Of a DNA stretch of 64,000 nucleotides, positions 1-8,410 are shown piece by piece. The notes under the pieces are model-generated. The model was not told the DNA's origin. It searched no databases and saw nothing but the letters and a program-made list of their open reading frames with translations. This stretch comes from Rubrobacter tropicus (GTDB taxonomy: Bacteria; Actinomycetota; Rubrobacteria; Rubrobacterales; Rubrobacteraceae). The position numbers were made by a program, and so were the translations under genes. Every line of letters begins with the position of its first letter. Position 1 is the first letter of the stretch. The DNA is taken from assembly GCF_011492945.1 (NCBI RefSeq), contig NZ_CP045119.1, positions 2,790,001 to 2,854,000 on the forward strand, read 5' to 3'.

Positions 1-460
1 TGGCCCCCAGTCCCAGGTCCCCGGTCGCGAGCTCCAGCTTCCGCCGAAGACGCGGGGCGAAAGGTTCGTCCCAGATGAGGTGCCCGCGCCCCGGGTCGCC
101 AGGCTCCGTAAAGATGGTGCATTCGGCGCCGGTGGGAAGGAGGTTGGTCGGGAAGAAGAGGTCGTCGAACAGGACGGGCCGCCCCAGACGAACGCCGGGG
201 TCTACCGCGCCCACGACCGTCGTCGCGAGAACCACCCGCGCCCCGAGTTGCTTGAGGGCCGCGAGGTTCGCCTGGTGGGGGATCGCGTGTGGCAGGTGCA
301 GGTGGTTCTTCTGGTGGCGGGAGATGCTCCCGACGGTCCACGACCCGGCCCGAAAGATCGACACCTCCGCCTCCCCGAAGCGGCTCTCGACCACGCGCGT
401 CTCCTTCTCCCCGGGCAGTTCGTAGATGCCAGATCCGGTGATGATGCCTACGTCTATCAT
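1..460 (-). CDS. mtnP: S-methyl-5'-thioadenosine phosphorylase / purine nucleoside phosphorylase family, 3' end cut by window edge
   Basis: Reading the minus strand from the ATG at 460 gives 153 uninterrupted codons that run off the window, so more than half of a usual 260-290 residue protein is visible. The N-terminus IITGSGIYELPG is the phosphate-binding loop of the MTAP/PNP family, and residues about 45-66 hold SRHQKNHLHLPHAIPHQAN, the His-rich segment that normally precedes the substrate pocket. The family cleaves methylthioadenosine (or a purine nucleoside) with phosphate in the cytoplasm, in methionine salvage. A GGGAGG ribosome site sits just before the ATG; GTG and TTG codons further upstream are weaker alternatives. 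MTA rather than another nucleoside is inferred from the loop. Confidence 0.85.
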   Translation of the reverse strand, partial: MIDVGIITGSGIYELPGEKETRVVESRFGEAEVSIFRAGSWTVGSISRHQKNHLHLPHAIPHQANLAALKQLGARVVLATTVVGAVDPGVRLGRPVLFDDLFFPTNLLPTGAECTIFTEPGDPGRGHLIWDEPFAPRLRRKLELATGDLGLGA

Positions 461-812
461 GGCCCTCCCGGGGCTAACGTCCTCGTCGTCCCACAACACC
501 CGCCGTGGCGCGAAAGCCATCATCCCCGGCCTCCCGCCACACCGAGCGTCTGAGCCCTACGCACCCGCGAGGTCGAGGTGGCTTCGGCGGTCTAAACCTC
601 ACCGTCCGCCCGGTCGATGGTCCGTACCGGGGCCCCTTCCCGCGCGTAAACGTATCGGCGGAATGTAGCACCGGCGCTTGCCCTCGGGCAACCAAAGGGG
701 ATGGAGGACGCCAAATCGCCAAGCTCCGCTTCGCCGCGCCGGCCGCGTCCAATTGATCACCATGTAAGGTTTTCTTATCGCTTCCATAAATCTTCTGTGA
801 TAACTTGCGCCG
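461..812. other. Intergenic region between divergent mtnP and lysR
   Basis: These 352 bases separate two divergent genes and must hold both promoters. I see no convincing coding frame on either strand. The final 45 bases before lysR are clearly A+T richer than their surroundings and include a LysR-type dyad, described separately. Confidence 0.5.
775..789. promoter_or_regulatory. Candidate LysR-type operator (TTAT-N7-ATAA)
   Basis: The dyad TTATCGCTTCCATAA contains the T-N11-A spacing typical of LysR-family binding sites and lies 24 bases before the lysR start codon. Autoregulation and control of the downstream transporter genes are inferred from position only. Confidence 0.4.
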
Positions 813-1688
813 ATGGGCCTTAGCGTACATGGATTGCGCGTCTATCTTTGCATACTGGAGTGTGGTTCGCTCTCGGCGGCGGGCAGGGAGTTGGGCATGA
901 CGCAGCCGGCTGTCTCGAACCATCTGCACGCGCTGGAAGAGCGTTTCGGGGTCGCGTTGCTAACGCGCGGGCGGCCTCTTCGGGCAACCCCCGCGGGGGA
1001 GTGCCTCGCCGAACACGCGCGGCGGATTTTGGATGGAGTATCCGTCCTTGAGGCCGAGATGGCCCGCCACACCGCCCCTCACGGAGCGCTCGTGGTTGGC
1101 GCGTCCTCGACCCCCGGGGAGCTCTTGATGCCGGGACTCGCCACGGAGTTCTCGGCGCGCTACCCGGACGTCGCGCTCGAGCTGCGGGTGTACGACACCG
1201 ACGAGGCCATCGCGGCCCTGCTTGGGCGTGAGATCGAGGCGGCCGTCGTGGGCCACGAGGTCGACGACCCCAGGCTGGCCGGAACCGTCATCGGACACGA
1301 CGCCCTGGTGGCGGTGGTCGCGGCCGACGACCGGCTCGCCGGGGCGGAGGTCTCCCCCGGGGACCTCGCCGATCGGCCTTTCGTGCTGCGGGAGCAGGGT
1401 TCGGGGACGCGCCGGACCGCGGAGGAGGGGCTGGCGGCGGCGGGCGTGAGGCCCAGGGTTGCGATGGAGCTGGGGTCAAACGCCGCGGTCGCGGGCGCGG
1501 TCGCGGCGGGCGCGGGCGTCGGCGTCGTCCCGCTTCGCACGGCGGGGGCCCTGGAGAGGGTCGGACGAATCGAAGTTCGCGGGCTCTCGCTCTCGCGCCC
1601 CTTCGTCTTGCTGACCGAACGGGGCCGCAGGCTATCGCCGGCGGCCGAGGCTTTCGTTGCCACTTGCGCCAGAAAGGAACGTCCATGA
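813..1688 (+). CDS. LysR-family transcriptional regulator leading the phn transporter operon
   Basis: A 291-residue protein of normal LysR length. Residues 4-62 form the winged helix-turn-helix (LGMTQPAVSNHLHALEERFG is the recognition segment), and residues about 88-285 form the ligand-sensing domain (LVVGASSTPGELLMP opening strand). Its TGA stop overlaps the ATG of the solute-binding protein gene (ATGA), so regulator and transporter are translationally coupled and probably co-transcribed. It resembles the CysB/CysL-like branch; the effector cannot be read from the sequence, but a phosphonate, phosphite or phosphate-starvation signal is suggested by the neighbours. Confidence 0.88.
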   Translation: MGLSVHGLRVYLCILECGSLSAAGRELGMTQPAVSNHLHALEERFGVALLTRGRPLRATPAGECLAEHARRILDGVSVLEAEMARHTAPHGALVVGASSTPGELLMPGLATEFSARYPDVALELRVYDTDEAIAALLGREIEAAVVGHEVDDPRLAGTVIGHDALVAVVAADDRLAGAEVSPGDLADRPFVLREQGSGTRRTAEEGLAAAGVRPRVAMELGSNAAVAGAVAAGAGVGVVPLRTAGALERVGRIEVRGLSLSRPFVLLTERGRRLSPAAEAFVATCARKERP

Positions 1689-2560
1689 TCCACCGCCTGT
1701 CTACGCCCATCCTCGTCGCCGTCGCCGCGATAGTATTCGCGGGTTGCGGCGGAAGCGGTTCGGCCTCCGGCGACGAACCTTTGCGGGTCGGCCTGATCCC
1801 GAACGAGAACCCCGAAGAGGTCGAGGCACAATACCAGCCCCTGGAGGATTACCTGAAGAAGGAGACCGGAGGCGAGGTCGAGCTCTCGGTGCCGACTACC
1901 TACAACGCCGTCGTCGAGGCGATGGTTTCGGGGGAGCTGGATCTCGCCTACTTTGGCGGCCTGACCTACGTCCAGGCGCGCCAGCGCGCGGACGTCCATC
2001 CCCTCTTTACCGAAGTCAACCCCAGGACGGGGACGACGAAGTACCGCTCCGTCATTATCGTCCCGTCCGGTAGCGACGTAGAGAAGGTCGAGGACCTGGA
2101 GGGCGAAGACTTCGCTTTCGGGAGCGTCTCCTCCACCTCGGGGTCGCTCTACCCTTCCATCATGCTGAACCAGGCCGGGATCGACTATCGCACGGACCTC
2201 GGAGAGGTCGTGTACACCGGCGGCCACGACACCACGGCGCAGGCCGTGGCCAACGGGCGGGTCGCGGCCGGCGGCCTGGAGGACCGCATCCTGTACGACC
2301 TGCGGGAGGAGGGGATTATCGAGAAGGGCAGCGTCAGGGTAATAGAGAAGTCAGACCCGATAGAGGGCTACCCCTGGGTGGTCCGCGACGCCCTCCCGGA
2401 CAAGGACGAGCAGGAGCTCACCGACGCGTTCCTCGGGATAGAGGACCCCGAGCTCCTGGACCTGCTCCGCGCCGAGGACTACCAGAGAGTCCGGGCCGGC
2501 GACTACGACTACGTGGAGGAGCAGGCCCGCAAGCTCGACCTCATCGCGGAGGAGCAATAG
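1685..2560 (+). CDS. phnD: Phosphonate/phosphite ABC transporter, substrate-binding lipoprotein
   Basis: A 291-residue PhnD-type periplasmic binding protein. The N-terminus is a lipoprotein signal peptide with the lipobox VFAGC at about residue 18-22, so the protein is anchored outside the membrane. Family marks are PLEDYLKKETGGEVEL near residue 48, GELDLAYFGGLTYVQA near 80, and SVSSTSGSLYPSIML near 148, which line the ligand cleft. The start at 1685 is chosen over an in-frame ATG 21 bases upstream because it follows an AAAGGA site at good distance and overlaps the regulator's stop. Ligand may be phosphonate, phosphite or phosphate ester; no catabolic genes are nearby to decide. Confidence 0.9.
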   Translation: MIHRLSTPILVAVAAIVFAGCGGSGSASGDEPLRVGLIPNENPEEVEAQYQPLEDYLKKETGGEVELSVPTTYNAVVEAMVSGELDLAYFGGLTYVQARQRADVHPLFTEVNPRTGTTKYRSVIIVPSGSDVEKVEDLEGEDFAFGSVSSTSGSLYPSIMLNQAGIDYRTDLGEVVYTGGHDTTAQAVANGRVAAGGLEDRILYDLREEGIIEKGSVRVIEKSDPIEGYPWVVRDALPDKDEQELTDAFLGIEDPELLDLLRAEDYQRVRAGDYDYVEEQARKLDLIAEEQ

Positions 2561-2564
2561 CAAC

Positions 2565-3425
2565 GTGAGGGGGGTCCTGCTCGAAGACGTCTCCGTCGGC
2601 TTCGATGGCGTGGCGGCCCTGAGCGACGTAACGCTCCACATAGAGGCGGGGGAGCAGCTCGCCGTGATCGGGGCCTCCGGCGCGGGCAAGTCCACGCTCT
2701 TTCGCGCGCTCACCCGGAGCGTGGCCCTGGGGAGAGGTCGGGTCGTCGTCGACGGGCAAGACCTCTACTCTCTCCCGCGGCGCAGGCTCGGCGAGTTGCG
2801 GCGGCGCATCGGGACCATCTACCAGGCGTACAACCTCGTCCCCCAGCTCTCGGCGGGCGTCAACGTCTCCCTCGGCGAGGTCGGCGAGATGGGCAGGCTT
2901 GGGACGTTGCGGGCCTTCTTTGCGGGCCCCGACGCGGGCCTCTCCAAAAAAGCCAGGGCCGCGCTCGAACAGATCGGACTTGGGGACAAGGCCGGCGTGC
3001 GGACGGCGGACCTCTCGGGGGGCCAGCAGCAGCGGGTTGCCGTCGCGCGGTTGCTGGTGCAGAGGCCCGACCTGATCCTGGCCGACGAGCCCTTCGCCGC
3101 CGTGGACCCCGTAACGACCGAGCGCGTCCTGCAGACGCTCCTTCACCTGAACCGCGAGGGCGCGACCCTGCTGGCAAACCTCCACGACGTCGAGGTCGCG
3201 CGCCGCTTTCCGCGCGTCGTCGCGTTGCGCGCAGGCCGCGTGGCCTTCGATGGCCCGCCGGGGCGGCTTACCGAAGACGAGCTGGCAAAGATCTACGAAG
3301 GCGACCCGGGCGGGGACCCCGGTGGGTCGGAGAACGGAGAAGGCTCCGATCTCCCGTATGCCGGGTACGGCGCCGAAGGATCGTTCCGTCTAACGGAGGG
3401 CAGAGATGGCGTCTCCTCGCACTGA
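2565..3425 (+). CDS. phnC: Phosphonate/phosphite ABC transporter, ATP-binding protein
   Basis: A 286-residue ATPase with Walker A GASGAGKST at about residues 36-44, Q-loop near IYQAYNLVPQ, signature LSGGQQQR, Walker B LILADEPFAAVDP and an H-loop in LANLHD. The central 240 residues match PhnC; the last 35 residues (Gly, Glu, Asp rich) are an unusual extension that overlaps the start of phnE by 20 bases. GTG start four bases after the phnD stop. Powers uptake together with PhnD and PhnE at the inner face of the membrane. Confidence 0.9.
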   Translation: MRGVLLEDVSVGFDGVAALSDVTLHIEAGEQLAVIGASGAGKSTLFRALTRSVALGRGRVVVDGQDLYSLPRRRLGELRRRIGTIYQAYNLVPQLSAGVNVSLGEVGEMGRLGTLRAFFAGPDAGLSKKARAALEQIGLGDKAGVRTADLSGGQQQRVAVARLLVQRPDLILADEPFAAVDPVTTERVLQTLLHLNREGATLLANLHDVEVARRFPRVVALRAGRVAFDGPPGRLTEDELAKIYEGDPGGDPGGSENGEGSDLPYAGYGAEGSFRLTEGRDGVSSH

Positions 3426-4248
3426 ACGTCCGGGGATCGGGGGCGCGCTCCCGCGCTTCTCGTGGAAGAGTAGCCTGGCCGTCCTCGCCGTCCTCGGCCT
3501 GACGGGCTACAGCGTAGCGGGCACCAACTTCAACCTCGTCGAGCTGCTCAGGGGCAGCGGCGCCGCGGAGAGGTTCGTCTCCGAGATGTTCCCTCCGGAC
3601 CTCTCGGCCGCCACGCTCCGGGCGATGGGCACCGGCATCCTGGAGACCTTCCAGATGTCGTTTCTCGGCGCGCTTATCGGCGCGGTCGTGGCCTTCCCCC
3701 TGTCGGCCCTCGGAACGCGGGAGATCTCCACCGTAGGCGCCTCGCGCGGCGAACGCCTGCTGCTCGCCGTGCCGTACCACCTCTCGCGCACGCTCCTGAA
3801 CGTCTTCCGCTCCGTCCCCGACATCCTCTGGGCGCTCGTCTTCGTCGTCGCCCTCGGCCTCGGACCCTTCCCCGGCACGCTCGCCCTGGCGGTCCACTCC
3901 GCGGGCGTGCTCGGCAAGCTCTACAGCGAGACGCTGGAGGCCGTCCCCTCCCGCCCCGTGCAGGCGCTCACGGCGACGGGAGCCAGCGACTTTCAGGCCT
4001 TCCTCTTCGGGCGGCTGCCGCAGGCGATGAACGGCTTCGCCTCTCTCACGCTCTACCAGTGGGAGTGCAACATCCGCTCGGCGACGATACTCGGCTTCGT
4101 CGGCGCCGGGGGCATAGGGCAGCAGATCCTGATCTCCATGAACCTCTTCGACTACCCGAAGGTCGCAACGCTCGTCGGGGCAACGATAGTGGTGGTCTTG
4201 GCCGTGGACCGCTTCTCGGCCGCGATCCGGCGCAGGCTCGCGTACTAG
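3406..4248 (+). CDS. phnE: Phosphonate/phosphite ABC transporter, permease
   Basis: A 280-residue permease with about six hydrophobic segments and the binding-protein-dependent transport loop with its EAVPSRPVQALTATGAS region near residue 180, which docks on the ATPase. Start at 3406 has a CGGAGGG site seven bases upstream. It is the last gene of the lysR-phnDCE unit: the coding end runs directly into a strong inverted repeat. No phosphonatase, C-P lyase or phosphite dehydrogenase gene follows, so the module is transport-only in this window. Confidence 0.9.
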   Translation: MASPRTERPGIGGALPRFSWKSSLAVLAVLGLTGYSVAGTNFNLVELLRGSGAAERFVSEMFPPDLSAATLRAMGTGILETFQMSFLGALIGAVVAFPLSALGTREISTVGASRGERLLLAVPYHLSRTLLNVFRSVPDILWALVFVVALGLGPFPGTLALAVHSAGVLGKLYSETLEAVPSRPVQALTATGASDFQAFLFGRLPQAMNGFASLTLYQWECNIRSATILGFVGAGGIGQQILISMNLFDYPKVATLVGATIVVVLAVDRFSAAIRRRLAY

Positions 4249-4287
4249 CGCGGATTGCAGTGGCTCAATGCCACCGCAATCCGCGCT
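4247..4287. terminator. Perfect-stem hairpin at the end of phnE
   Basis: AGCGCGGATTGC and GCAATCCGCGCT pair perfectly, followed inward by one A/C mismatch and GTGG/CCAC around a 7-base loop. The stem starts inside the phnE stop codon. It lies between convergent phnE and senA, with no T-run immediately after, so it may act as a two-way transcript end or mRNA stabiliser. Confidence 0.6.
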
Positions 4288-4325
4288 GTCGGCTTTCAGC
4301 CCGCTCCGGCTTCGCCTCCGCTTTC

Positions 4326-4364
4326 AGCTATCAGCTTTTTTGTTCTTGCTGAAAGCTGATAGCT
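4326..4364. repeat. Dispersed hairpin repeat, family A, copy 1 (3' end of senA)
   Basis: A 13-base perfect stem AGCTATCAGCTTT / AAAGCTGATAGCT around the loop TTTGTTCTTGCTG, abutting the senA stop codon. The T-run and loop are shared with copies near 23.5 kb and 54.1 kb. It would serve as a rho-independent-like terminator for the minus-strand gene. Confidence 0.6.
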
Positions 4365-5688
4365 CTAATCGAGGGCGCACGTTCTGAAACCCGCGAAGAG
4401 GTCCCGCCGCTCGGGCAGGGCGAAGTTGCGCCAGGTGTTGCGGAGCATGCGGCTTCGCGTCGCCCAGGATCCACCGCGTTGCACCTTGTGGTCGCCGAAC
4501 CACGGCTCCGAGTACTCCTTGTAGGGATCGCGGACAAAGCCGGGGTAAGGCCCGAAGTCGTCGGCGCACCACTCCCAGACGTTGCCCATCATCTGCCGGC
4601 AGCCGAACGCGCTGTCTCCCTCCGGGAACGCGGCGACGTCCACCGGCCCGAGCAGGCGCCCGTCCAGGTTGGCGTGGCGCGTCCCCGGCGGCGTCTCCCC
4701 CCACGGGTAGGGGCGCTTGCGCCCGGTCGTCGTGCCCGCCTCACCGGGTTCGGCGGAGGCGGCCATCTCCCACTCGGCCTCGGTGGGCAGGCGACGTCCG
4801 GCCCACCGGCAGTAGGCCTCTGCCTCGTACCAGCTGACGTGGATGACCGGCGCGTGGGGGTTCAGGGGAAGCGTCTCGTCGAAGTGCCTGTGGTGCCACC
4901 CGTCGCCGAACCGGGACCAGTAGACGGGGTGCCCGGCCCCGGTCTCGTCCAGCCACCGCCTTCCCTCCTCGCTCCAGAGTTCCCGCCTCCGGTAGCCGCC
5001 GTCGTCCACGAAGGATTCAAATTGTTCGTTTGTAACCGGGGCGCGCGAGATCCCGAACGGGGAGATTTCCACGGGGTGCGCCCACTTCTCGTTGTCGAAG
5101 ACGAAACCCGTCCCTTCGGTGGCCCCGAGCATGAACTCGCCTCCGGGCACCTCTACATCGCCCGCCAGCGGACCACGGGGTTGGTCTTCCAGAATCCTGG
5201 GGTCGTGCTCCGAAATCGGGGGCGCGGGGAGGCCGTGCGTCTGGCGGGTGTAGGTGAACGCCTCGCCGTGCATGTCCTCGTGAAAGGCGGCGAGGCGCGC
5301 GAAGTAGTCCGCCTCGGGGGTCGGTCCTTCGGTACGCAGTTTGCGCAGGGTCTCGTCCAGGACCCGCCGCATGTAGGAGAGGGTCTCCCCCGGGGAGCAG
5401 GGAGAGGTCCCAGCGGGTGTCGTGGGCCACCTCCATGGAGTCGTAGAGTTCGTCGCCGCGCTCCAGGATGCCGGAGGGGGCGAACTCGTCGTCCGTAACG
5501 CGGCGCAGGTTCCAGCGCTCCTGGAACCAGGCGAGGTGCCCGATCTCCCACAGCGGCGGGTTGACGATGCGGAGCTGGGGTCCGATCATCTGCCCGTCCG
5601 AGAGGTCGCTTACAAGCTCCAGGGTCCGCTTCCGGCTGTCGACCAGCATCTCCGTGAGATACCCGATCTGTTCCCGTGAGTCCTGCAT
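4365..5688 (-). CDS. senA: Selenoneine synthase SenA (EgtB-like), single-base frameshift in a C run
   Basis: The minus strand codes for an EgtB-family iron enzyme in two frames: residues 1-100 from the ATG at 5688 (GGAAGGA site upstream) and the rest in the next frame. Removing one base from the CCCCC run at 5387-5391 joins them into 440 residues. The DinB-like domain carries His51 (EIGHLAWF) and the HEDMHGE motif (His136, His140), the expected iron ligands; the C-terminal FGE-sulfatase domain ends with GNVWEWCADD and QRGGSWATR. EgtB joins cysteine to hercynine; SenA uses a selenosugar. The SenA call comes from adjacent senB and selD; an ordinary EgtB cannot be excluded from the protein alone. 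The frameshift may be a sequencing error. Confidence 0.8.
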
Positions 5689-5810
5689 CAAAGTCCTTCC
5701 GTCTTCGCCGGTCCCGCTCCTTAGGGCGGATGTTAGCGCAATAGCCCGCAAGCTGTAGTGCGCCGCGAAAGGCTGTATAAATGCGTATCCATGAAGCAGG
5801 GGTACGCGGC

Positions 5811-6833
5811 ATGAAGATCAGCCTCGTCACGCCGGCCGGGGCGGGGTCGCGCAGCGGCAACAGGGCCACCGCCGAGCGCTGGGCGCGTTTCCTGCGCCAG
5901 GAAGGCCACGAGGTGCTCGTCGAAGTGGCCTGGGGCGGGGAGGTCTCCGACCTGATGATCGCCCTGCACACCCGGCGCAGCCGCCACTCCATAAAGCGCT
6001 ACGCCGCCGCCCACCCCGACCACCCCCTCATCGTCGTCCTCACAGGGACCGACCTCTACCGGGATATCCGGGTCGATGAGGGCGCCCGGGAGTCCCTGGG
6101 TCTCGCCACCCGGGTGGTCGTCCTGCAGGAAGCGGGTCTTGCGGAGCTCGAACCGCACCACCGCGCGAAGGCGCGGGTGATCTACCAGTCGGCCGAGCCC
6201 ATCCGCCCGCAGCCGCGGGCGAAGACCTTCTTCGACGTCTGCGTGGTGGGCAACCTGCGCGCCGAGAAAGACCCCTTCCGCTGCGCCCTGGCCGCCCGGC
6301 TGCTTCCGCCCGCCTCGCGCGTCCGGATCACGCACGTAGGGAAGGCCCACAGCGAGGAGTTCGCGGATCGGGCCGCGGCGCTCGCATCGTCCGAACCGCG
6401 CTACCGATGGCTCGGGGAGGTACCCCGCTGGCGTGTGCGCCGGCTGCTGTCGCGGGTGCACCTGCTGGTGCAGAGCTCCATCATGGAGGGCGGGGCAAAC
6501 GCGGTCGCCGAGGCGCTGGCAGCCGGGGTGCCCGTGATCGCCTCCCGCATAGCAGGCAACGTCGGGATGCTCGGCGAAGACTACCCCGGTTACTACCCGG
6601 TCGGGGATGAGAGTGCCCTGGCCCTGCTGCTGGAACGGACCGAGACAGACGTCGCTTTCCACGAGTTGCTAGAGGCGCGGTGCGCCGCGCGCCGCCCACT
6701 GACCCTGCCCGAACGCGAACGCGGGGCGCTGGGCGGCCTTGTCGAAGAAGTCGCTGGAGGCTTCCCGAACGGCCGGGCGCAGGCCACGGGCGAGGGGGTT
6801 ATACTCGCGCCATGGACGAAAAGACGCGCATAA
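5811..6833 (+). CDS. senB: Selenosugar synthase SenB (glycosyltransferase-like)
   Basis: A 340-residue protein beginning MKISLVTPAGAGSRSGNRAT, with LMIALHTRRSRHSI and VLTGTDLYRDI, the signature stretches of the TIGR04348 glycosyltransferase-like family now known as SenB. The GT-B C-terminal half contains SIMEGGANAVAEALAAGVPV, the usual nucleotide-sugar loop. SenB joins selenophosphate to UDP-N-acetylhexosamine to form a selenosugar. Start 5811 fits the conserved N-terminus; an in-frame ATG at 5781 is an alternative. It diverges from senA across about 120 bases and overlaps the selD start by 22 bases, as in a tight operon. Confidence 0.87.
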   Translation: MKISLVTPAGAGSRSGNRATAERWARFLRQEGHEVLVEVAWGGEVSDLMIALHTRRSRHSIKRYAAAHPDHPLIVVLTGTDLYRDIRVDEGARESLGLATRVVVLQEAGLAELEPHHRAKARVIYQSAEPIRPQPRAKTFFDVCVVGNLRAEKDPFRCALAARLLPPASRVRITHVGKAHSEEFADRAAALASSEPRYRWLGEVPRWRVRRLLSRVHLLVQSSIMEGGANAVAEALAAGVPVIASRIAGNVGMLGEDYPGYYPVGDESALALLLERTETDVAFHELLEARCAARRPLTLPERERGALGGLVEEVAGGFPNGRAQATGEGVILAPWTKRRA

Positions 6834-7852
6834 GGATGACGAAGTACTCGCAGAAGGCCGGTTGAGGCTCTAAATTCGCTCCAGGGGTCCTGGAGCAGGT
6901 GCTTCACTCGTTAACGCCGGGCTCGCCCTCCGCGGACAGCTTCGTGAGCAGCATGGAGACCCGCGACGACGCGGGGTACGTCCCGTTCGGCGGCGGCCTG
7001 CTGCTGCAGTCCGTGGACTTCTTCCCGCCGATCGTGGACGACCCCTACAGGTTCGGCCAGATCGCCGCCGCCAACGCCCTCTCGGACGTCTACGCGATGG
7101 GCGGCGAGCCTTTGACTGCTATGAACCTCGTCGGCTTCCCCGAGAGGCTGGATCTCGGCATCCTGCGCGAGATCCTGGCCGGGGGGCAGTCCAAGATCGA
7201 GGAGTCCGGCGCGAAGCTCTGCGGCGGCCACTCGGTGCAGGACGACGAGCCTAAGTACGGCCTCTCCGTGACGGGCTTCGTGGAGGAGGACCGGGTGGTG
7301 CGCAACACCGGCGCGCGGGCCGGCGACGCTCTCGTGCTGACGAAACCATTAGGCTTTGGCATCCTGACGACGGCCCTGAAACGCGACCTCGTCTCCGAAT
7401 CCGAGATAGAGGACGCCGTCGAGGTGGCGGCGACCCTGAACAAGGGCGGGCGCGCCGCGCTGCGCGAGGTCGAGGTCTCTGCCGCGACCGACGTTACGGG
7501 CTACGGTTTTCTGGGCCACCTCTCCGAAATGCTGGAGGCGTCGGGGCTCGGGGCCGTGGTACGCAGGGGCGACGTGCCCGTCTGGGAGCGATCCGTCTCC
7601 CTCGCCGCGGAGGGGTGCTATCCCGGCGGCCTCAAGAACAACCGGGAGTACCTCGGCGACAAGGTATCCGCGGACGGGGTCGGCCCGGACGACCTGCTGC
7701 CCCTGTACGACCCGCAGACGAGCGGCGGCCTGCTCGTGGCCGTGCCGGAGCAGCAGGCTCCAGCGTTCGTGCGGGCCCTGGAGAAGAACGCCACGCTCGC
7801 CGCGGTGGTCGGCGAGGTCGTCGAAGGCCAGACGATCAGGGTCGTAACGTAA
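6812..7852 (+). CDS. selD: Selenide, water dikinase SelD/SenC, itself a selenocysteine protein (UGA at 6863-6865)
   Basis: Reading through the TGA at 6863-6865 gives a 346-residue SelD of standard length. The N-terminus MDEKTRIRMTKYSQKAGU places selenocysteine (residue 18) exactly where E. coli SelD has catalytic Cys17, and GSK follows with the conserved Lys. Frame is kept without a gap: 33 bases of coding sequence (GSKFAPGVLEQ) join the UGA to the rest. Later marks are ETRDDAG, DFFPPIVDDPYRFGQIAAAN, GGHSVQDDEPKYGL, TDVTGYGFLGH and DPQTSGGLL. The enzyme makes selenophosphate from selenide and ATP. An ATG at 6836 is an alternative start. Automatic annotation would begin at the GTG at 6899 and lose the active site. 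Confidence 0.93.
6878..6896 (+). promoter_or_regulatory. Bacterial SECIS-like hairpin for selD
   Basis: GCTCCAGG and CCTGGAGC form a perfect 8-base stem around the loop GGT. The stem begins 13 bases after the UGA and the loop starts at +21 with two G residues. That matches the known bacterial SECIS rule (short stem downstream of UGA, G in the first loop positions), which recruits SelB and selenocysteinyl-tRNA. Confidence 0.82.
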
Positions 7853-8410
7853 GCGCACCCGGGTTTCGCTCCAACGCTAGATCCGGTAACCGTCGATGTC
7901 GGGCTTGCGCCGGGCGTAATCTCGGCGCCCATGGCCGGTTCGTAGACCCCGCTTTGGGGATCGCATCGTGCCTCGGCGGCTTCTACGCGCACGATTCACC
8001 ACGGAGCATCGAATGCTTCGCACGGACCGTGGGCGGGGCGCGTAGGCCTTCTCTTCGTCCGAGACGTCGCCCGGCGGGCGAGAGGGCGGAGAAATCCTAA
8101 GCCTGCCGGGTGCAGACCCCGCCGCCTGGTGTATTCGACCTGCTTTTCGCGCCAGAGCTCCGAGAAGCGGTCGGCTTTCTGCCCAACCAACCCCCTCCGA
8201 TGCTCGTTCATGTCCAGAGGGTCGACGAGCGTACCTTAAATGTCGAAACCTAGCGACTCGGGCACGTCAAACCTCCCTTACACCACGATTTCCGCGTGGA
8301 CTCCGCGCGCGTTTCGACGGAGTCCCGTTCCATCCTCGACGTCCCGGCGCAGGCGCCCCTGCTGACCTCTGGCTGGCCCTCGTACGTCCGAATCGGTTGC
8401 GCCCGCCCTC
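7853..8410. other. Gene-poor stretch after selD with a decayed HAD gene
   Basis: No intact gene is visible in these 558 bases. The minus strand holds a recognisable fragment of a type II haloacid-dehalogenase gene (given separately). I searched for a selenocysteine tRNA next to selD and saw none. Confidence 0.5.
8115..8265 (-). pseudogene. Remnant of a type II HAD (haloacid dehalogenase) gene
   Basis: From a GTG at 8265 with a GGGAGG site, the minus strand reads VPESLGFDI, then a TAA stop, then GTLVDPLDMNEHRRGLVG and RFSELWREKQVEYTRRRG. Bridging the stop recreates the FD-x-x-GTL catalytic loop and the SELWR-KQ-EYT segment of L-2-haloacid dehalogenase-like enzymes. Similarity ends abruptly near 8115 and no catalytic core follows. 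Both the stop and the truncation suggest true decay. Confidence 0.55.

Noticed and set aside
474-929. Minus-strand 151-codon open frame upstream of mtnP
   Set aside because: Arg/Pro-rich composition without protein features; it overlaps the lysR start and the real mtnP frame.
8245-8247. Further selenocysteine codon in the HAD remnant
   Set aside because: The in-frame stop is TAA, not TGA, and the gene is truncated, so read-through is not supported.
7853-8410. Selenocysteine tRNA (selC) next to selD
   Set aside because: I looked for a long tRNA-like fold with a T-loop pattern GTTCGAATC; only a poor GGTTCG match exists near 7936 and no acceptor stem pairs with it.
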